Source: JBLHKW01 sp047618565
GTDB lineage: Bacteria; Planctomycetota; UBA1135; GCA-002686595
Direction: 5' to 3'
Assembly (NCBI GenBank): GCA_047618565.1
Contig: JBLHKW010000130.1
Coordinates: forward strand, 1-15,278
DNA: 15,278 nucleotides
The notes beneath the pieces are model-generated. The model searched no databases. It worked only from the letters and a program-made list of their open reading frames with translations, and was not told the origin of the DNA. Positions 1-6,159 of this stretch are shown piece by piece; within the stretch, counting starts at the first letter, position 1; each line of letters opens with the position of its first letter. Both the position numbers and the translations under genes were made by a program.

Positions 1-1
1 G

Positions 2-208
2 ATCGGGAGGCGACGGTGGAAGAAGGAGTCCGGCTATCACCGCCAGGGCACCGTCGAGAACGCCTTCTTCCGGTTCAAGTCGATCCTCGGGGGGCGGCTT
101 CGGGCTCGTCATCCGGAAGCGCAAGAGGCTGAAGCGGTGGCGGCTTGCAACATCCTGAATCGGATGTTGGAGCTCGGTCGACCGACTTCGGTCCCGATCA
201 AGCCGTGA
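2..208 (+). pseudogene. IS5-family transposase, C-terminal fragment cut by the window edge
   Basis: An open frame of 68 codons enters from the left edge and ends at a TGA at 206-208. It contains YHRQGTVENAFFRFKSILG, then RLRARHPEAQEAEA, and later CNILNRMLELG. This is the usual C-terminal end of IS5/IS4-type DDE transposases, where a Y..R...E......K signature carries the last catalytic Glu. Here the E and the K six residues later are present, and the Arg position reads Gln. The start and the first two catalytic Asp residues lie outside the window, so I cannot tell whether the element is intact. No clear terminal inverted repeat is visible after the stop, and another IS end lies about 120 bp downstream. 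The family call is confident; intactness is unknown. Confidence 0.8.
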
Positions 209-623
209 AACCGCCGGAGAAGGCGGAGCTTTCGCCCCGTCTCGGTCCATGCACCAACGCCGCTCGCCACTGCTGGGCTCTACGCTCGTGCCTCGCTCCC
301 ATAGCCCTCGGATACGGCGACAAATGGGGGTCCCTTTTCAGATGGCCACAATGGTCCCTTTTGTTCTGGCCGTTGACAAACGCATCCCTGGCCGAGCGGA
401 TCTACACGGATCCCAAGATGATCGATGTCAGAAAATGGGTGGATCAACTTCCCGAGCTGAGGCTCGTTGACGAGGAGTCCCCCATCACGGCGAAGGCCAC
501 GGGGACTGATGGCGAGCTTCCCCCGGCTTCTCACATCACGTTGCACGATCCTGCTTCTAGCTGCAACGAAGGGGGGTAGGTCCCAACTGCCCTGGAGGCC
601 GCCTCGCGGGTCTCGAACAGGGC
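209..623. other. Gene-poor region between the IS remnants and tRNA-Gly
   Basis: I see no convincing gene here. Positions 209-324 separate the IS5-type stop from the IS21-like end. Beyond 378, an open plus-strand stretch runs to a stop at 579. From the ATG at 418 it would encode 53 residues (beginning MIDVRKWVDQLPELRLVDEE), but there is no ribosome binding site and I recognise no family. The base composition is less GC-biased than in the neighbouring genes. A short inverted repeat AGTCCCC/GGGGACT lies at 476-482 and 501-507. The stretch is most likely scar DNA from insertions or the tail of a degraded gene. Confidence 0.5.
325..378 (+). mobile_element. Orphan end of an IS21-family element
   Basis: Two copies of a 24-bp unit sit head to tail: GGTCCCTTTT at 329-338 with GGCC at 344-347, then GGTCCCTTTT at 353-362 with GGCC at 368-371, followed by GTTGACA ending at 378. 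Multiple short repeats of this kind, closing with a TGACA-like tip, are typical of IS21-family termini, where the transposase binds several times. Read this way, the element lies to the left and its tip is near 378. No istA or istB gene is visible between this end and the IS5-type stop at 208, so it is a remnant or the two elements are nested. Family assignment rests on pattern memory only. Confidence 0.5.
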
Positions 624-651
624 AAAAACGCCCCGGAGAACATCTCAGGCA
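624..651 (-). terminator. Probable Rho-independent terminator of tRNA-Gly
   Basis: Reading the minus strand about 11 nt past the tRNA 3' end, a GCCTGAG arm, a short ATGTT loop and a CTC(CG)GGGC arm form a stem with a two-base bulge. It is followed by GTTTTT (the A run at 624-628 on the plus strand). Location and T tract fit a tRNA terminator; the bulge lowers confidence. Confidence 0.5.
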
Positions 652-661
652 GGGATCGAAG

Positions 662-736
662 TGGAGCGGCTGAACGGATTTGAACCGTCGACATCAACCT
701 TGGCAAGGTTGCGCTCTACCACTGAGCTACAGCCGC
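662..736 (-). tRNA. tRNA-Gly (anticodon GCC)
   Basis: The minus strand folds as a complete cloverleaf. The acceptor GCGGCTG pairs with CAGCCGC. The D arm is GCTCAGTGGTAGAGC. The anticodon arm CAACC-TTGCCAA-GGTTG carries GCC. The T arm ACGG-TTCAAAT-CCGT follows, then discriminator T and an encoded CCA. The discriminator U is usual for bacterial tRNA-Gly. The gene lies 63 bp downstream of the thiD stop. A promoter-like element sits just upstream (751-778) and a terminator just downstream, so it is probably transcribed on its own. Its 3' end faces the mobile-element remnants at 1-378, which fits the common use of tRNA 3' ends as insertion sites. Confidence 0.97.
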
Positions 737-750
737 ACTTCGGGCACGAA

Positions 751-778
751 AAGATAGCGCGCGGGGAGCGATGCGCAA
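751..778 (-). promoter_or_regulatory. Likely promoter of tRNA-Gly
   Basis: On the minus strand, TTGCGC (773-778) and TATCTT (751-756) are separated by 16 bp. The -10 box lies about 14 bp before the mature 5' end of the tRNA. Both boxes match the sigma-70 consensus at four of six positions. The call rests on position and spacing. Confidence 0.5.
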
Positions 779-799
779 GCGCGGAGCCGGGTTTGGTGA

Positions 800-1639
800 T
801 CAATAATTGGTGGCGGCGGCCCGGATGCAGCCCGCAACGTAGGTTGCGGCCCGGCGGGCGGACGTGGGGAGGTGCTCGCCGAGCGCCAGGCCGCAGGCCA
901 GGACGCTCGCGTGGCGGCAGCCGGAGCCGCGGATGCCGCCGCCCGGGAGGCGTTCCTGTTCGAGCCAGACGGGGTCGGAGCCCGGCTCCAGGACGAGCTC
1001 GCGGGCGGGCTGCTCGGCGCCGTGCCCGGCCTTCAGGACGACGCCGCGCGCCCCCAGCGCGAGCAGCTCCTGGGCCACGGCCAGGCGCGCGCCGGGCTCG
1101 GTGACGAGCTGGGCCAGACGTTCGCTGCCAGCGCCCACGAGCCGCGCGGCCTCGGGCAGGTTCGGGGTCAGGACCACGCCCAGGGAGGCGAGCTCGGCAC
1201 ACAGGGCGGCCCGGGCGGGCGCGTCCAGGAACTCGTGGCCGCTGGAACTCGCGAGGACCGGATCGACGATGACCGGCATCTCCGGGCTGCGCTCGCGCAG
1301 GGCCCGGACCAGCTGAGCGGCGTGGGTCACGTGTTCGCGGCCGGGTAACAGGCCGAATTTCAACGCGTGGACGGATCCGGCCGCGAAGCTCGCCAGGGCT
1401 TCCTCCAGCCAGTCGTGCGGATCGCGCGCCCCGATCGTGCGCACCTCACGATCGTCCTGATCCGTGCGTGCGGTCAGCACCAGCTCGCACTGGCACCCTT
1501 GGTCACGCACCGCGCTCTCGTCGACCGTCACACCCGCCCCACCGGACGGGTCCAGGCCACCGACGATCAGGACGCGCGTGGCGCGGGCCGGCTGCGAGGT
1601 GCCGGCCTGCGGCCAGGCGCCCCGGGAACCTTCAGGCAA
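800..1639 (-). CDS. thiD: Hydroxymethylpyrimidine/phosphomethylpyrimidine kinase
   Basis: ThiD phosphorylates hydroxymethylpyrimidine and then its monophosphate to give HMP-PP for thiamine synthesis; it is a cytosolic ribokinase-fold enzyme. Seen here: GGLDPSGGAG at residues 27-36, VIVDPVLASSSG near 113-124, LTPNLPEAARLVG near 147-159, VVLKAGHG near 200-207, and GGGIRGSGC with Cys about 241, matching the anion-hole/catalytic GTGC motif (Ser replaces Thr). I chose a TTG at 1637-1639 because no ATG or GTG lies close to the kinase core, a GAGGGG box sits about 7 nt upstream, and this start overlaps the stop of the upstream DHH gene by 8 nt, implying coupling. The length of 279 residues is normal for the family. 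No other thiamine gene is in the window. The kinase family is secure; related pyridoxal kinases lack this exact motif set. Confidence 0.9.
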   Translation of the reverse strand: MPEGSRGAWPQAGTSQPARATRVLIVGGLDPSGGAGVTVDESAVRDQGCQCELVLTARTDQDDREVRTIGARDPHDWLEEALASFAAGSVHALKFGLLPGREHVTHAAQLVRALRERSPEMPVIVDPVLASSSGHEFLDAPARAALCAELASLGVVLTPNLPEAARLVGAGSERLAQLVTEPGARLAVAQELLALGARGVVLKAGHGAEQPARELVLEPGSDPVWLEQERLPGGGIRGSGCRHASVLACGLALGEHLPTSARRAATYVAGCIRAAATNY

Positions 1640-2798
1640 GCGGACGCCCCTCGGGCGGGATCGAGTCCTCTTCGTCGGTCGCGCCGATGACGGCCAGCGC
1701 GTTGGCGCGCAGTACGCGCTCGACGCACTTGATCGTGCTCTCGCCCCCATCGTCGAGGGTGATGCGGCCGCCGGCGATGTGACCGTGACCGCCGAAGGAA
1801 CCGACGCCGTCCAGGACGCGGCGCATGAGCGGGTAGGCCTTGCCGAAGGCGTAGTCCGTTCGCAGGGAGAGCACGTACTCGCCCTCGAACGCGCCGCCCA
1901 CGACCACCCAGGAGCAGCCCTTCATGCGCAGGAAGAAGTCGGCCATCTCCGCCACGGATTCCGGGTTGTCGACCTTGCCGAGCAGGGCCAGCACCAGCGG
2001 TCCGTGCTGGCGCGCGATGGTCAGGGCCTGGTGCAGGTCCAGGTAGTAGTCGCGCGGAAGCGGCGGATGTCCGATCTTCGCGATCGCGTCCCGGTCCGCC
2101 TTGCGGAAGGTCTCGTGGTAGGCCTCCTCGTCGAGCTCGGTGGCATTGCGCGACAGGTCCGCCGTGTCGTAGCGCACGCCACAGAAGAGCGCGGATGCGG
2201 TCTTGAGGTCCGGCTCGACGCCCGCGTCGCGCAGGTACTCGTAGATCATCGAGCAGGTCGCGCCGAGCTCCAGGCGCACATCCCGGTGCAGGATCGGCGG
2301 GCGCGTCTTGACGCTACCGTTGCCGTTCTTTGCGTCCGGTTTCGGCGGGACGTGGTGATCGAAGACCGCGATGATCGGGATGTCCTTCGGCAGGACCGTG
2401 TGGCCGAACTCGGGCTGCGTGTCCACCAGGGTCGCGCCCGCGAACTTCTCCGGGTCGATGGAGGAGTACGGCGCCAGATCAAGGTCGAGCGTGCGGACGA
2501 GCGCCAGGTTCTCGGCGCGGTGAATGCGGCCCAGGGTCGCGACCACGACCTCGTAGCCAAAGCCCTGGCTCAGCAGGCAGCGCAGGCCCTCACAAGCGCC
2601 GAGCGCGTCCGGGTCCGGACCACGGTGGGTCAGCACCAGGAAGCGCCCGCGTGCCGCTGCCGGCGCGGACGCCGAAGCCTGCTCGAGCACCTCACGCAGG
2701 TGGTGAACCGGGTACTGGCCCGTGGAGATCCTGTGTGCCTCGGAGCTGTCCACGTCGTGATCGGCTTCCGTGGTTGTCGTTAGTGTCTGCTTGCTCAT
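1632..2798 (-). CDS. DHH/DHHA1-family phosphoesterase (NrnA-like)
   Basis: This 388-residue protein has the order of a bifunctional oligoribonuclease/pAp phosphatase-type DHH enzyme. Motif I is THRGPDPDALG (His58, Asp62, Asp64), motif II is LVDTQP (Asp126), the DHH triad VFDHH is at about 145-149, and RYDTADLSRNA is near 199-209. The C-terminal DHHA1 glycine motif is GGHGHIAGGRI. Family members bind Mn2+ and degrade nanoRNA, pAp or cyclic-dinucleotide products in the cytosol; which substrate applies cannot be read here. The ATG at 2796-2798 has a GGGAGAA box at 2803-2809, a good spacing. A hydrophilic, Thr/Glu-rich tail of about 45 residues precedes the catalytic core. The 3' end overlaps thiD by 8 nt. 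The nearest upstream genes are about 280-380 bp away, so this is probably the first gene of a two-gene unit. Confidence 0.88.
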   Translation of the reverse strand: MSKQTLTTTTEADHDVDSSEAHRISTGQYPVHHLREVLEQASASAPAAARGRFLVLTHRGPDPDALGACEGLRCLLSQGFGYEVVVATLGRIHRAENLALVRTLDLDLAPYSSIDPEKFAGATLVDTQPEFGHTVLPKDIPIIAVFDHHVPPKPDAKNGNGSVKTRPPILHRDVRLELGATCSMIYEYLRDAGVEPDLKTASALFCGVRYDTADLSRNATELDEEAYHETFRKADRDAIAKIGHPPLPRDYYLDLHQALTIARQHGPLVLALLGKVDNPESVAEMADFFLRMKGCSWVVVGGAFEGEYVLSLRTDYAFGKAYPLMRRVLDGVGSFGGHGHIAGGRITLDDGGESTIKCVERVLRANALAVIGATDEEDSIPPEGRPLA

Positions 2799-2846
2799 CA
2801 GGTTCTCCCGCCCCGCAGGTATCGGTCGGGCGGAAGAGAAGACCGC

Positions 2847-2877
2847 ATATTCACCACACCTGCGCCGGAGCTGACAA
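2847..2877 (-). promoter_or_regulatory. Possible promoter of the DHH-thiD unit
   Basis: On the minus strand, TTGTCA (2872-2877) is a good -35 match. The only AT-rich hexamer at a suitable distance is TGAATA/GAATAT (2847-2853), with an 18-19 bp spacer. The -10 is weak, so this is a tentative call based on position about 50 bp upstream of the start codon. Confidence 0.3.
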
Positions 2878-3074
2878 GGGGTCGTACAGGGGCCGGGCTG
2901 GACCAAAACAGGCCGTAGGACGCCCCCGAAGGCCCCCCACTGCGGCACGGCACGCACCCCGGCCTGGCTTCCGTACGCGTAAGCCGTTTCAGGACAATCA
3001 CTTACGGCATCAAGCCGGGAGACATCGACGGTCTCGAGGCCCCCTTCGGACGCAACACCCTACGCTCGAACGGG
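2878..3074. other. Intergenic stretch upstream of the DHH gene
   Basis: I see no supported gene. It holds an inverted repeat CGTAAG (2978-2983)/CTTACG (3001-3006) with a 17-bp gap, which could be an operator or a weak hairpin in the DHH leader. An ATG-to-TGA frame of 67 codons (2798-3001, minus) ends one base into the DHH start codon, but its codon third positions are much less GC-biased than in real neighbours and I recognise nothing in it. Confidence 0.4.
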
Positions 3075-3167
3075 TTAGGGCACCGCCCGGGCCGGCGCTG
3101 CGCGAGCGTTTTTTGGGCCTGAAGCGCCTCGATTGGCCTCGGTGGCGCCTCTGGCCGGCCCACCCAT
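3075..3167 (-). CDS. Candidate 30-residue small protein with perfect Shine-Dalgarno
   Basis: Immediately after the TGA of the DUF885 gene (3179-3181), the minus strand reads AGGAGGT (3171-3177) then CCC and ATG (3165-3167). A frame of 30 codons follows, ending at TAA (3075-3077). This is the strongest ribosome binding sequence in the window, although its spacing to the ATG is short. The peptide is rich in Ala, Gly, Arg and Pro, is strongly basic, and has no membrane segment or known motif. If translated it would be coupled to DUF885. High Ala/Gly/Arg/Pro content is also what random GC-rich DNA encodes, so the frame may be chance. No function is proposed. Confidence 0.3.
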   Translation of the reverse strand: MGGPARGATEANRGASGPKNARAAPARAVP

Positions 3168-3178
3168 GGGACCTCCTC

Positions 3179-4954
3179 TCAGGCCCCGCACTCCGCGAGA
3201 CGCTCGGCGACGAACGCCTCGATGTGTCGGCGCAAGGTCGAGAGCGGGACGGAACCGTTCTCGAGCAAAGCGTCGTGGAACGCACGCAGGTCGAAGTCGG
3301 GGCCCAGTTGCTCCTCGGCCCAGCTGCGCAGGGCGCGGATCTCGAGCTCGCCGGTCTTGTAGGCCAGGGCCTGGCCGGGCCAGGAGATGTAGCGATCCAC
3401 CTCGGTCGTGACCTCGTGCAGGGAGAGCGCCGTGCGCTGCGCCATGTAGTCGATGGCCCTTTGTCGCGACCAGCCCTGCACGTGCAAGCCCGTGTCGACC
3501 ACCAGACGGCACGCGCGCCACATCTCGTAAGTCAGGCGCCCAAAGTCGTCGTAGGGATCCTCGTAGAGGCCAATCTCGAGGCCGAGCCGCTCGGAGTACA
3601 GCCCCCAACCCTCTCCGAAGGCCGGCAGATAAAGGAAACGGCGGAACTCGGGCACGCCGCGCTGCTCCGCTGCCAGGGCATGCTGGAGGTGATGACCTGG
3701 AACGGCCTCGTGCAGGGAGAGCGCCGCGAGCACGTACAGCGGCCGGCTCTCGAGCGCGTAGGTGTTGACCCAGTAGTAGCCGGGCTCGGTCGAGCCCTCG
3801 GCGGCCGGGACGTAGCGTCCAGTGGTGTACTTCGGCGCGATGTGAGCCGGCACGGGTGCGACGCCGTAGGGCTGCCGCGGCAGGTGGCCGAAGAGCGCGG
3901 GCAGGGCCGCGTCCGCGCGCTTGCAGATGCGTGATGCACGCTCGAGCAGGGCCTCGGGCGTCTCCACATAGAAGCGCGGGTCCGTGCGCAGAAACTCCAG
4001 GAAAGCGGCGAAATCGCCCTCGAATCCGACATTCTCGATGATCGCCACCATCTCGGCATGGATGCGTTCGACCTCGTCCAGACCGATCTGGTGCACCTCG
4101 GCCGGCGAGGTGTCGAGGGTCGTGAAGAAGCGCACCAGGTGCTCGTAGTACGCCAGACCATCGGGCAGCTCGGAACAACCGACGCTCTCACGGGCAGCCG
4201 GCAGGTACTCCTCCACGAAGAACGTCAGAAGGCGCTGGTAGCCGGCCACGACGCCGACCTCGATCGCGCGTTCGCCCTCTGCCAGCAAGCGCGTGCGCTC
4301 CGCAGCGGGCACGGCAGACGGGAACGACTGGAACGGCACGTGGAAGACGCTTTGCTGTACGTCGTCCACCACGTGTGCCGCCATGGTCGCCTCGTACCCG
4401 ATCAGCACGACGCTGGGCTGCACCATGCCGCGCTCGATCCCGACGCGCATGTTGGCGATCTGCTCGTCCACGTAGGCCGGGAAGGCCAGCAGCCGTGCGG
4501 TGTAGTTCTCGTAGTCGGTGACGGTCGCCAGGGGCACCTCGCGCGGCAGCTGGGCGAAGTTCGTGTGGAAGCCCGAGTCGCTGTTGAACGGAATCTGCCA
4601 GGCGCCGAACCCGTGATCGGCGATGCGCCCCGCGAGCATGTGCTCGAACACCTCGTAGCTGATGCGGTCGACGTCGGAGAGCGCGTCGGGATCCAGGGCG
4701 CGCAGCTGAGCCAGCGTGTGCTCGTCGCGCTCCGCCTGCACGGCCAGAGCCCGTGGATCCACCGCTGGCAGACGATGCGCGCCCTCGCGCCGCCCTACCG
4801 CCGTGGCGTGCAGTGGATCGTCGAGCAGGCGCTGCTCCCATTCGGCCTCGAACAGGCCGTGCAGGCCTCCGGATGACGCGGAGCGGACGGCAGGTCCGTC
4901 GGTCGCCGCGCAGGCACAGGCGAGGAACAGCGAGCTAAGGGTGAGGGTGCGCAT
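3179..4954 (-). CDS. Secreted DUF885-family putative zinc metallopeptidase
   Basis: This 591-residue protein belongs to the DUF885 family of HExxxGH-type proteins, thought to be metallopeptidases. The zinc motif SLHEAVPGHH lies near residues 413-422 (His415, Glu416, His421), and acidic residues follow in FGEGWGLYSE (about 447-455), where the third ligand is expected. Upstream conserved blocks include PFNSDSGFHTNF and YYWVNTYALESRP. The N-terminus MRTLTLSSLFLACACA is a short signal peptide. The Cys at 12 or 14 might be lipidated, although neither is a textbook lipobox. I chose the ATG at 4952-4954 because it begins this signal; a TTG 12 codons earlier would spoil it. The isomerase gene ends 63 bp upstream, so co-transcription is likely. 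Substrate unknown; it acts outside the cytoplasm by inference. Confidence 0.88.
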   Translation of the reverse strand: MRTLTLSSLFLACACAATDGPAVRSASSGGLHGLFEAEWEQRLLDDPLHATAVGRREGAHRLPAVDPRALAVQAERDEHTLAQLRALDPDALSDVDRISYEVFEHMLAGRIADHGFGAWQIPFNSDSGFHTNFAQLPREVPLATVTDYENYTARLLAFPAYVDEQIANMRVGIERGMVQPSVVLIGYEATMAAHVVDDVQQSVFHVPFQSFPSAVPAAERTRLLAEGERAIEVGVVAGYQRLLTFFVEEYLPAARESVGCSELPDGLAYYEHLVRFFTTLDTSPAEVHQIGLDEVERIHAEMVAIIENVGFEGDFAAFLEFLRTDPRFYVETPEALLERASRICKRADAALPALFGHLPRQPYGVAPVPAHIAPKYTTGRYVPAAEGSTEPGYYWVNTYALESRPLYVLAALSLHEAVPGHHLQHALAAEQRGVPEFRRFLYLPAFGEGWGLYSERLGLEIGLYEDPYDDFGRLTYEMWRACRLVVDTGLHVQGWSRQRAIDYMAQRTALSLHEVTTEVDRYISWPGQALAYKTGELEIRALRSWAEEQLGPDFDLRAFHDALLENGSVPLSTLRRHIEAFVAERLAECGA

Positions 4955-5017
4955 CCAGGCAGGATACGCCGCGACCCCGAGTGAGGCCAAGTGCGGGCGC
5001 GCTGGCCCGCCGGACAG

Positions 5018-5944
5018 CTAGAAGCCCTGCTCGATCAGAAAGTGGACCGAGGCCAGGATGGCGGCGCGCCCGTGGCGCTCGTTCATCTCGACCACGCGCA
5101 CCGCTTCCGCGGGCAGGTACTCGCAGACGAGCCGGAAATCGACCTCGCCCTGCCCCGGGGGCAGCTCGTCCTGGCCCTCGGCGGCATCCTGAAGATGCAC
5201 CCCGAGCATGCGACTGGCGAAGCTATCGAGCCATTGTCCCTGGCCCGGCAGACCCGCACGCTCGCGCATCTGGATGCGGCCCGTGTCGTGCCAGTAGCCG
5301 AGTCCGAGCTTGGAGAGGTCGTCGAGCGTCCACTCCATGGCCTCGAAGTTGAGCAGGTCGTTGAACTGCAAGCCCGGCTCGATCGCGATGCGCGTGTCCG
5401 GGAATTCGCTGTTCAGGGTGTGCAGGCTGCGGCAGAAGTGCTCGAGCTGTCGCTGGCCCTTCTTCTGGACGCGATGGACGTAGTCGCGCACTTTCTCGGC
5501 GACCGCGTCGTGGGTGTCGAGGGTGGCCAGGTCCATCTCCTCGGCGAGCGCCTCACCTTCGGCTGCCAGACGCTTGTCCTCGACCTCGCAGCCGCGCACG
5601 ACCACGATCGGAGCCTGGAGGCGCTGAGCGAGCCGGATGTGGCGTCGCGATGAATTGAGGGCGCGCTCGCGCTCCTCCGCGTCCATGGCGCCGAGCCGGC
5701 TGCCAGACATGTTCTGCATGCGTGGATTCAGGCTACCCACGACCACGGAATCGACGCAGATACCGGTCTCGCGGCGGGAATCTTCCCAACCGCTCAGGGG
5801 CACAGGAATCTCGCTCAGACCGAGTTCGAGACGCCGAAAGCCCATCGCGACGGCTGCGAAGGCCTGATCCTCGATGGTTTTGAGCCTCGAGCCGTAGCAC
5901 GAGGTTGAGAGAACTAGGTGATTGGGTATGCCTGGCTGGGTCAA
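5018..5944 (-). CDS. Sugar phosphate isomerase/epimerase-like TIM barrel
   Basis: This 308-residue protein is of the xylose-isomerase-like/AP-endonuclease-2 TIM-barrel family. Metal-site residues appear in strand-end motifs: IAIEPG (Glu), GYWHDTGRIQ (His, Asp), GVHLQDAAEGQDELPPGQG (His, Asp) and VVEMNERH (Glu). The family isomerises or epimerises sugars and related hydroxyacids in the cytosol; the specific substrate cannot be read. There is no ATG near the barrel start. I chose the TTG at 5942-5944 because GGAGG lies exactly 6 nt upstream and the protein then begins just before the first strand (LVLSTSCYGSR). The same frame stays open for hundreds of bases further upstream, through the promoter and the CDF gene, so a longer protein is not credible. 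It has its own promoter at about 6110-6118. DUF885 follows 63 bp downstream. Confidence 0.87.
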   Translation of the reverse strand: MTQPGIPNHLVLSTSCYGSRLKTIEDQAFAAVAMGFRRLELGLSEIPVPLSGWEDSRRETGICVDSVVVGSLNPRMQNMSGSRLGAMDAEERERALNSSRRHIRLAQRLQAPIVVVRGCEVEDKRLAAEGEALAEEMDLATLDTHDAVAEKVRDYVHRVQKKGQRQLEHFCRSLHTLNSEFPDTRIAIEPGLQFNDLLNFEAMEWTLDDLSKLGLGYWHDTGRIQMRERAGLPGQGQWLDSFASRMLGVHLQDAAEGQDELPPGQGEVDFRLVCEYLPAEAVRVVEMNERHGRAAILASVHFLIEQGF

Positions 5945-5950
5945 CCTGGG

Positions 5951-5955
5951 CCTCC
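5951..5955 (-). promoter_or_regulatory. Ribosome binding site that fixes a TTG start
   Basis: The minus strand reads GGAGG here, followed by six bases (CCCAGG) and the TTG at 5942-5944. It is the basis for choosing a TTG start for the isomerase-like gene. Confidence 0.75.
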
Positions 5956-6103
5956 ACGGGACCGGGTGTAGTCGTTCCACACAGCACTCCAGGCGCGACG
6001 TTGCCCGTCGCTGATGACCAAGAGAGAGTGCGCTACGGAACTCTATCCTGCCGGTGGTCTTCAGGTCGCGGAGGCTGGGGTTATCGGAGGCTGCCGCATC
6101 CGA
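5956..6103 (-). other. Long structured leader upstream of the isomerase-like gene
   Basis: About 150 nt of predicted untranslated leader. On the minus strand it has ATCGGA/TCCGAT flanking a 10-nt loop close to the expected transcript start, and GCGAC/GTCGC around a 7-nt loop nested between CACTC and GAGTG further down. I do not recognise a known riboswitch, and there is no T-tract after either stem. It may be a regulatory leader or merely GC-rich spacer. Confidence 0.3.
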
Positions 6104-6109
6104 TGCCCC

Positions 6110-6118
6110 ATTATACCA
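6110..6118 (-). promoter_or_regulatory. Extended -10 promoter for the isomerase-DUF885 unit
   Basis: The minus strand reads TGG-TATAAT, a perfect -10 hexamer preceded by the TGn extension. No good -35 is seen at 17 bp, as is usual for extended -10 promoters. Transcription would start near 6103, giving a leader of about 160 nt before the TTG at 5944. It lies 42 bp beyond the stop of the CDF gene. TATAAT is rare in such GC-rich sequence, which strengthens the call. Confidence 0.7.
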
Positions 6119-6159
6119 ACACGAGCCGCCGCGGACCTCGATTTCGCGTGAACGACCCC

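Noticed and set aside
418..579. 53-codon plus-strand frame after the IS21-like end
   Set aside because: No ribosome binding site, no recognised family, and the same frame runs open through the IS end.
1464..2783. Long plus-strand open frame of 439 codons opposite thiD and the DHH gene
   Set aside because: It is antisense to two genes with clear catalytic motifs and has no recognisable domain; long antisense frames are expected in GC-rich DNA.
2798..3001. 67-codon minus-strand frame ending on the DHH start codon
   Set aside because: The codon third positions are not GC-biased like real genes here, no ribosome site is evident, and no domain is recognised.
3096..3116. Plus-strand hairpin CGCT/AGCG followed by six T, resembling a terminator
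   Set aside because: The stem is only 4 bp and no plus-strand gene ends before it.
3075..4178. Alternative minus-strand frame of 367 codons within the DUF885 gene
   Set aside because: It is Arg/Ala/Pro-rich out-of-frame translation of DUF885. Only its last 30 codons, beyond the DUF885 stop and behind their own ribosome site, are kept as a candidate.
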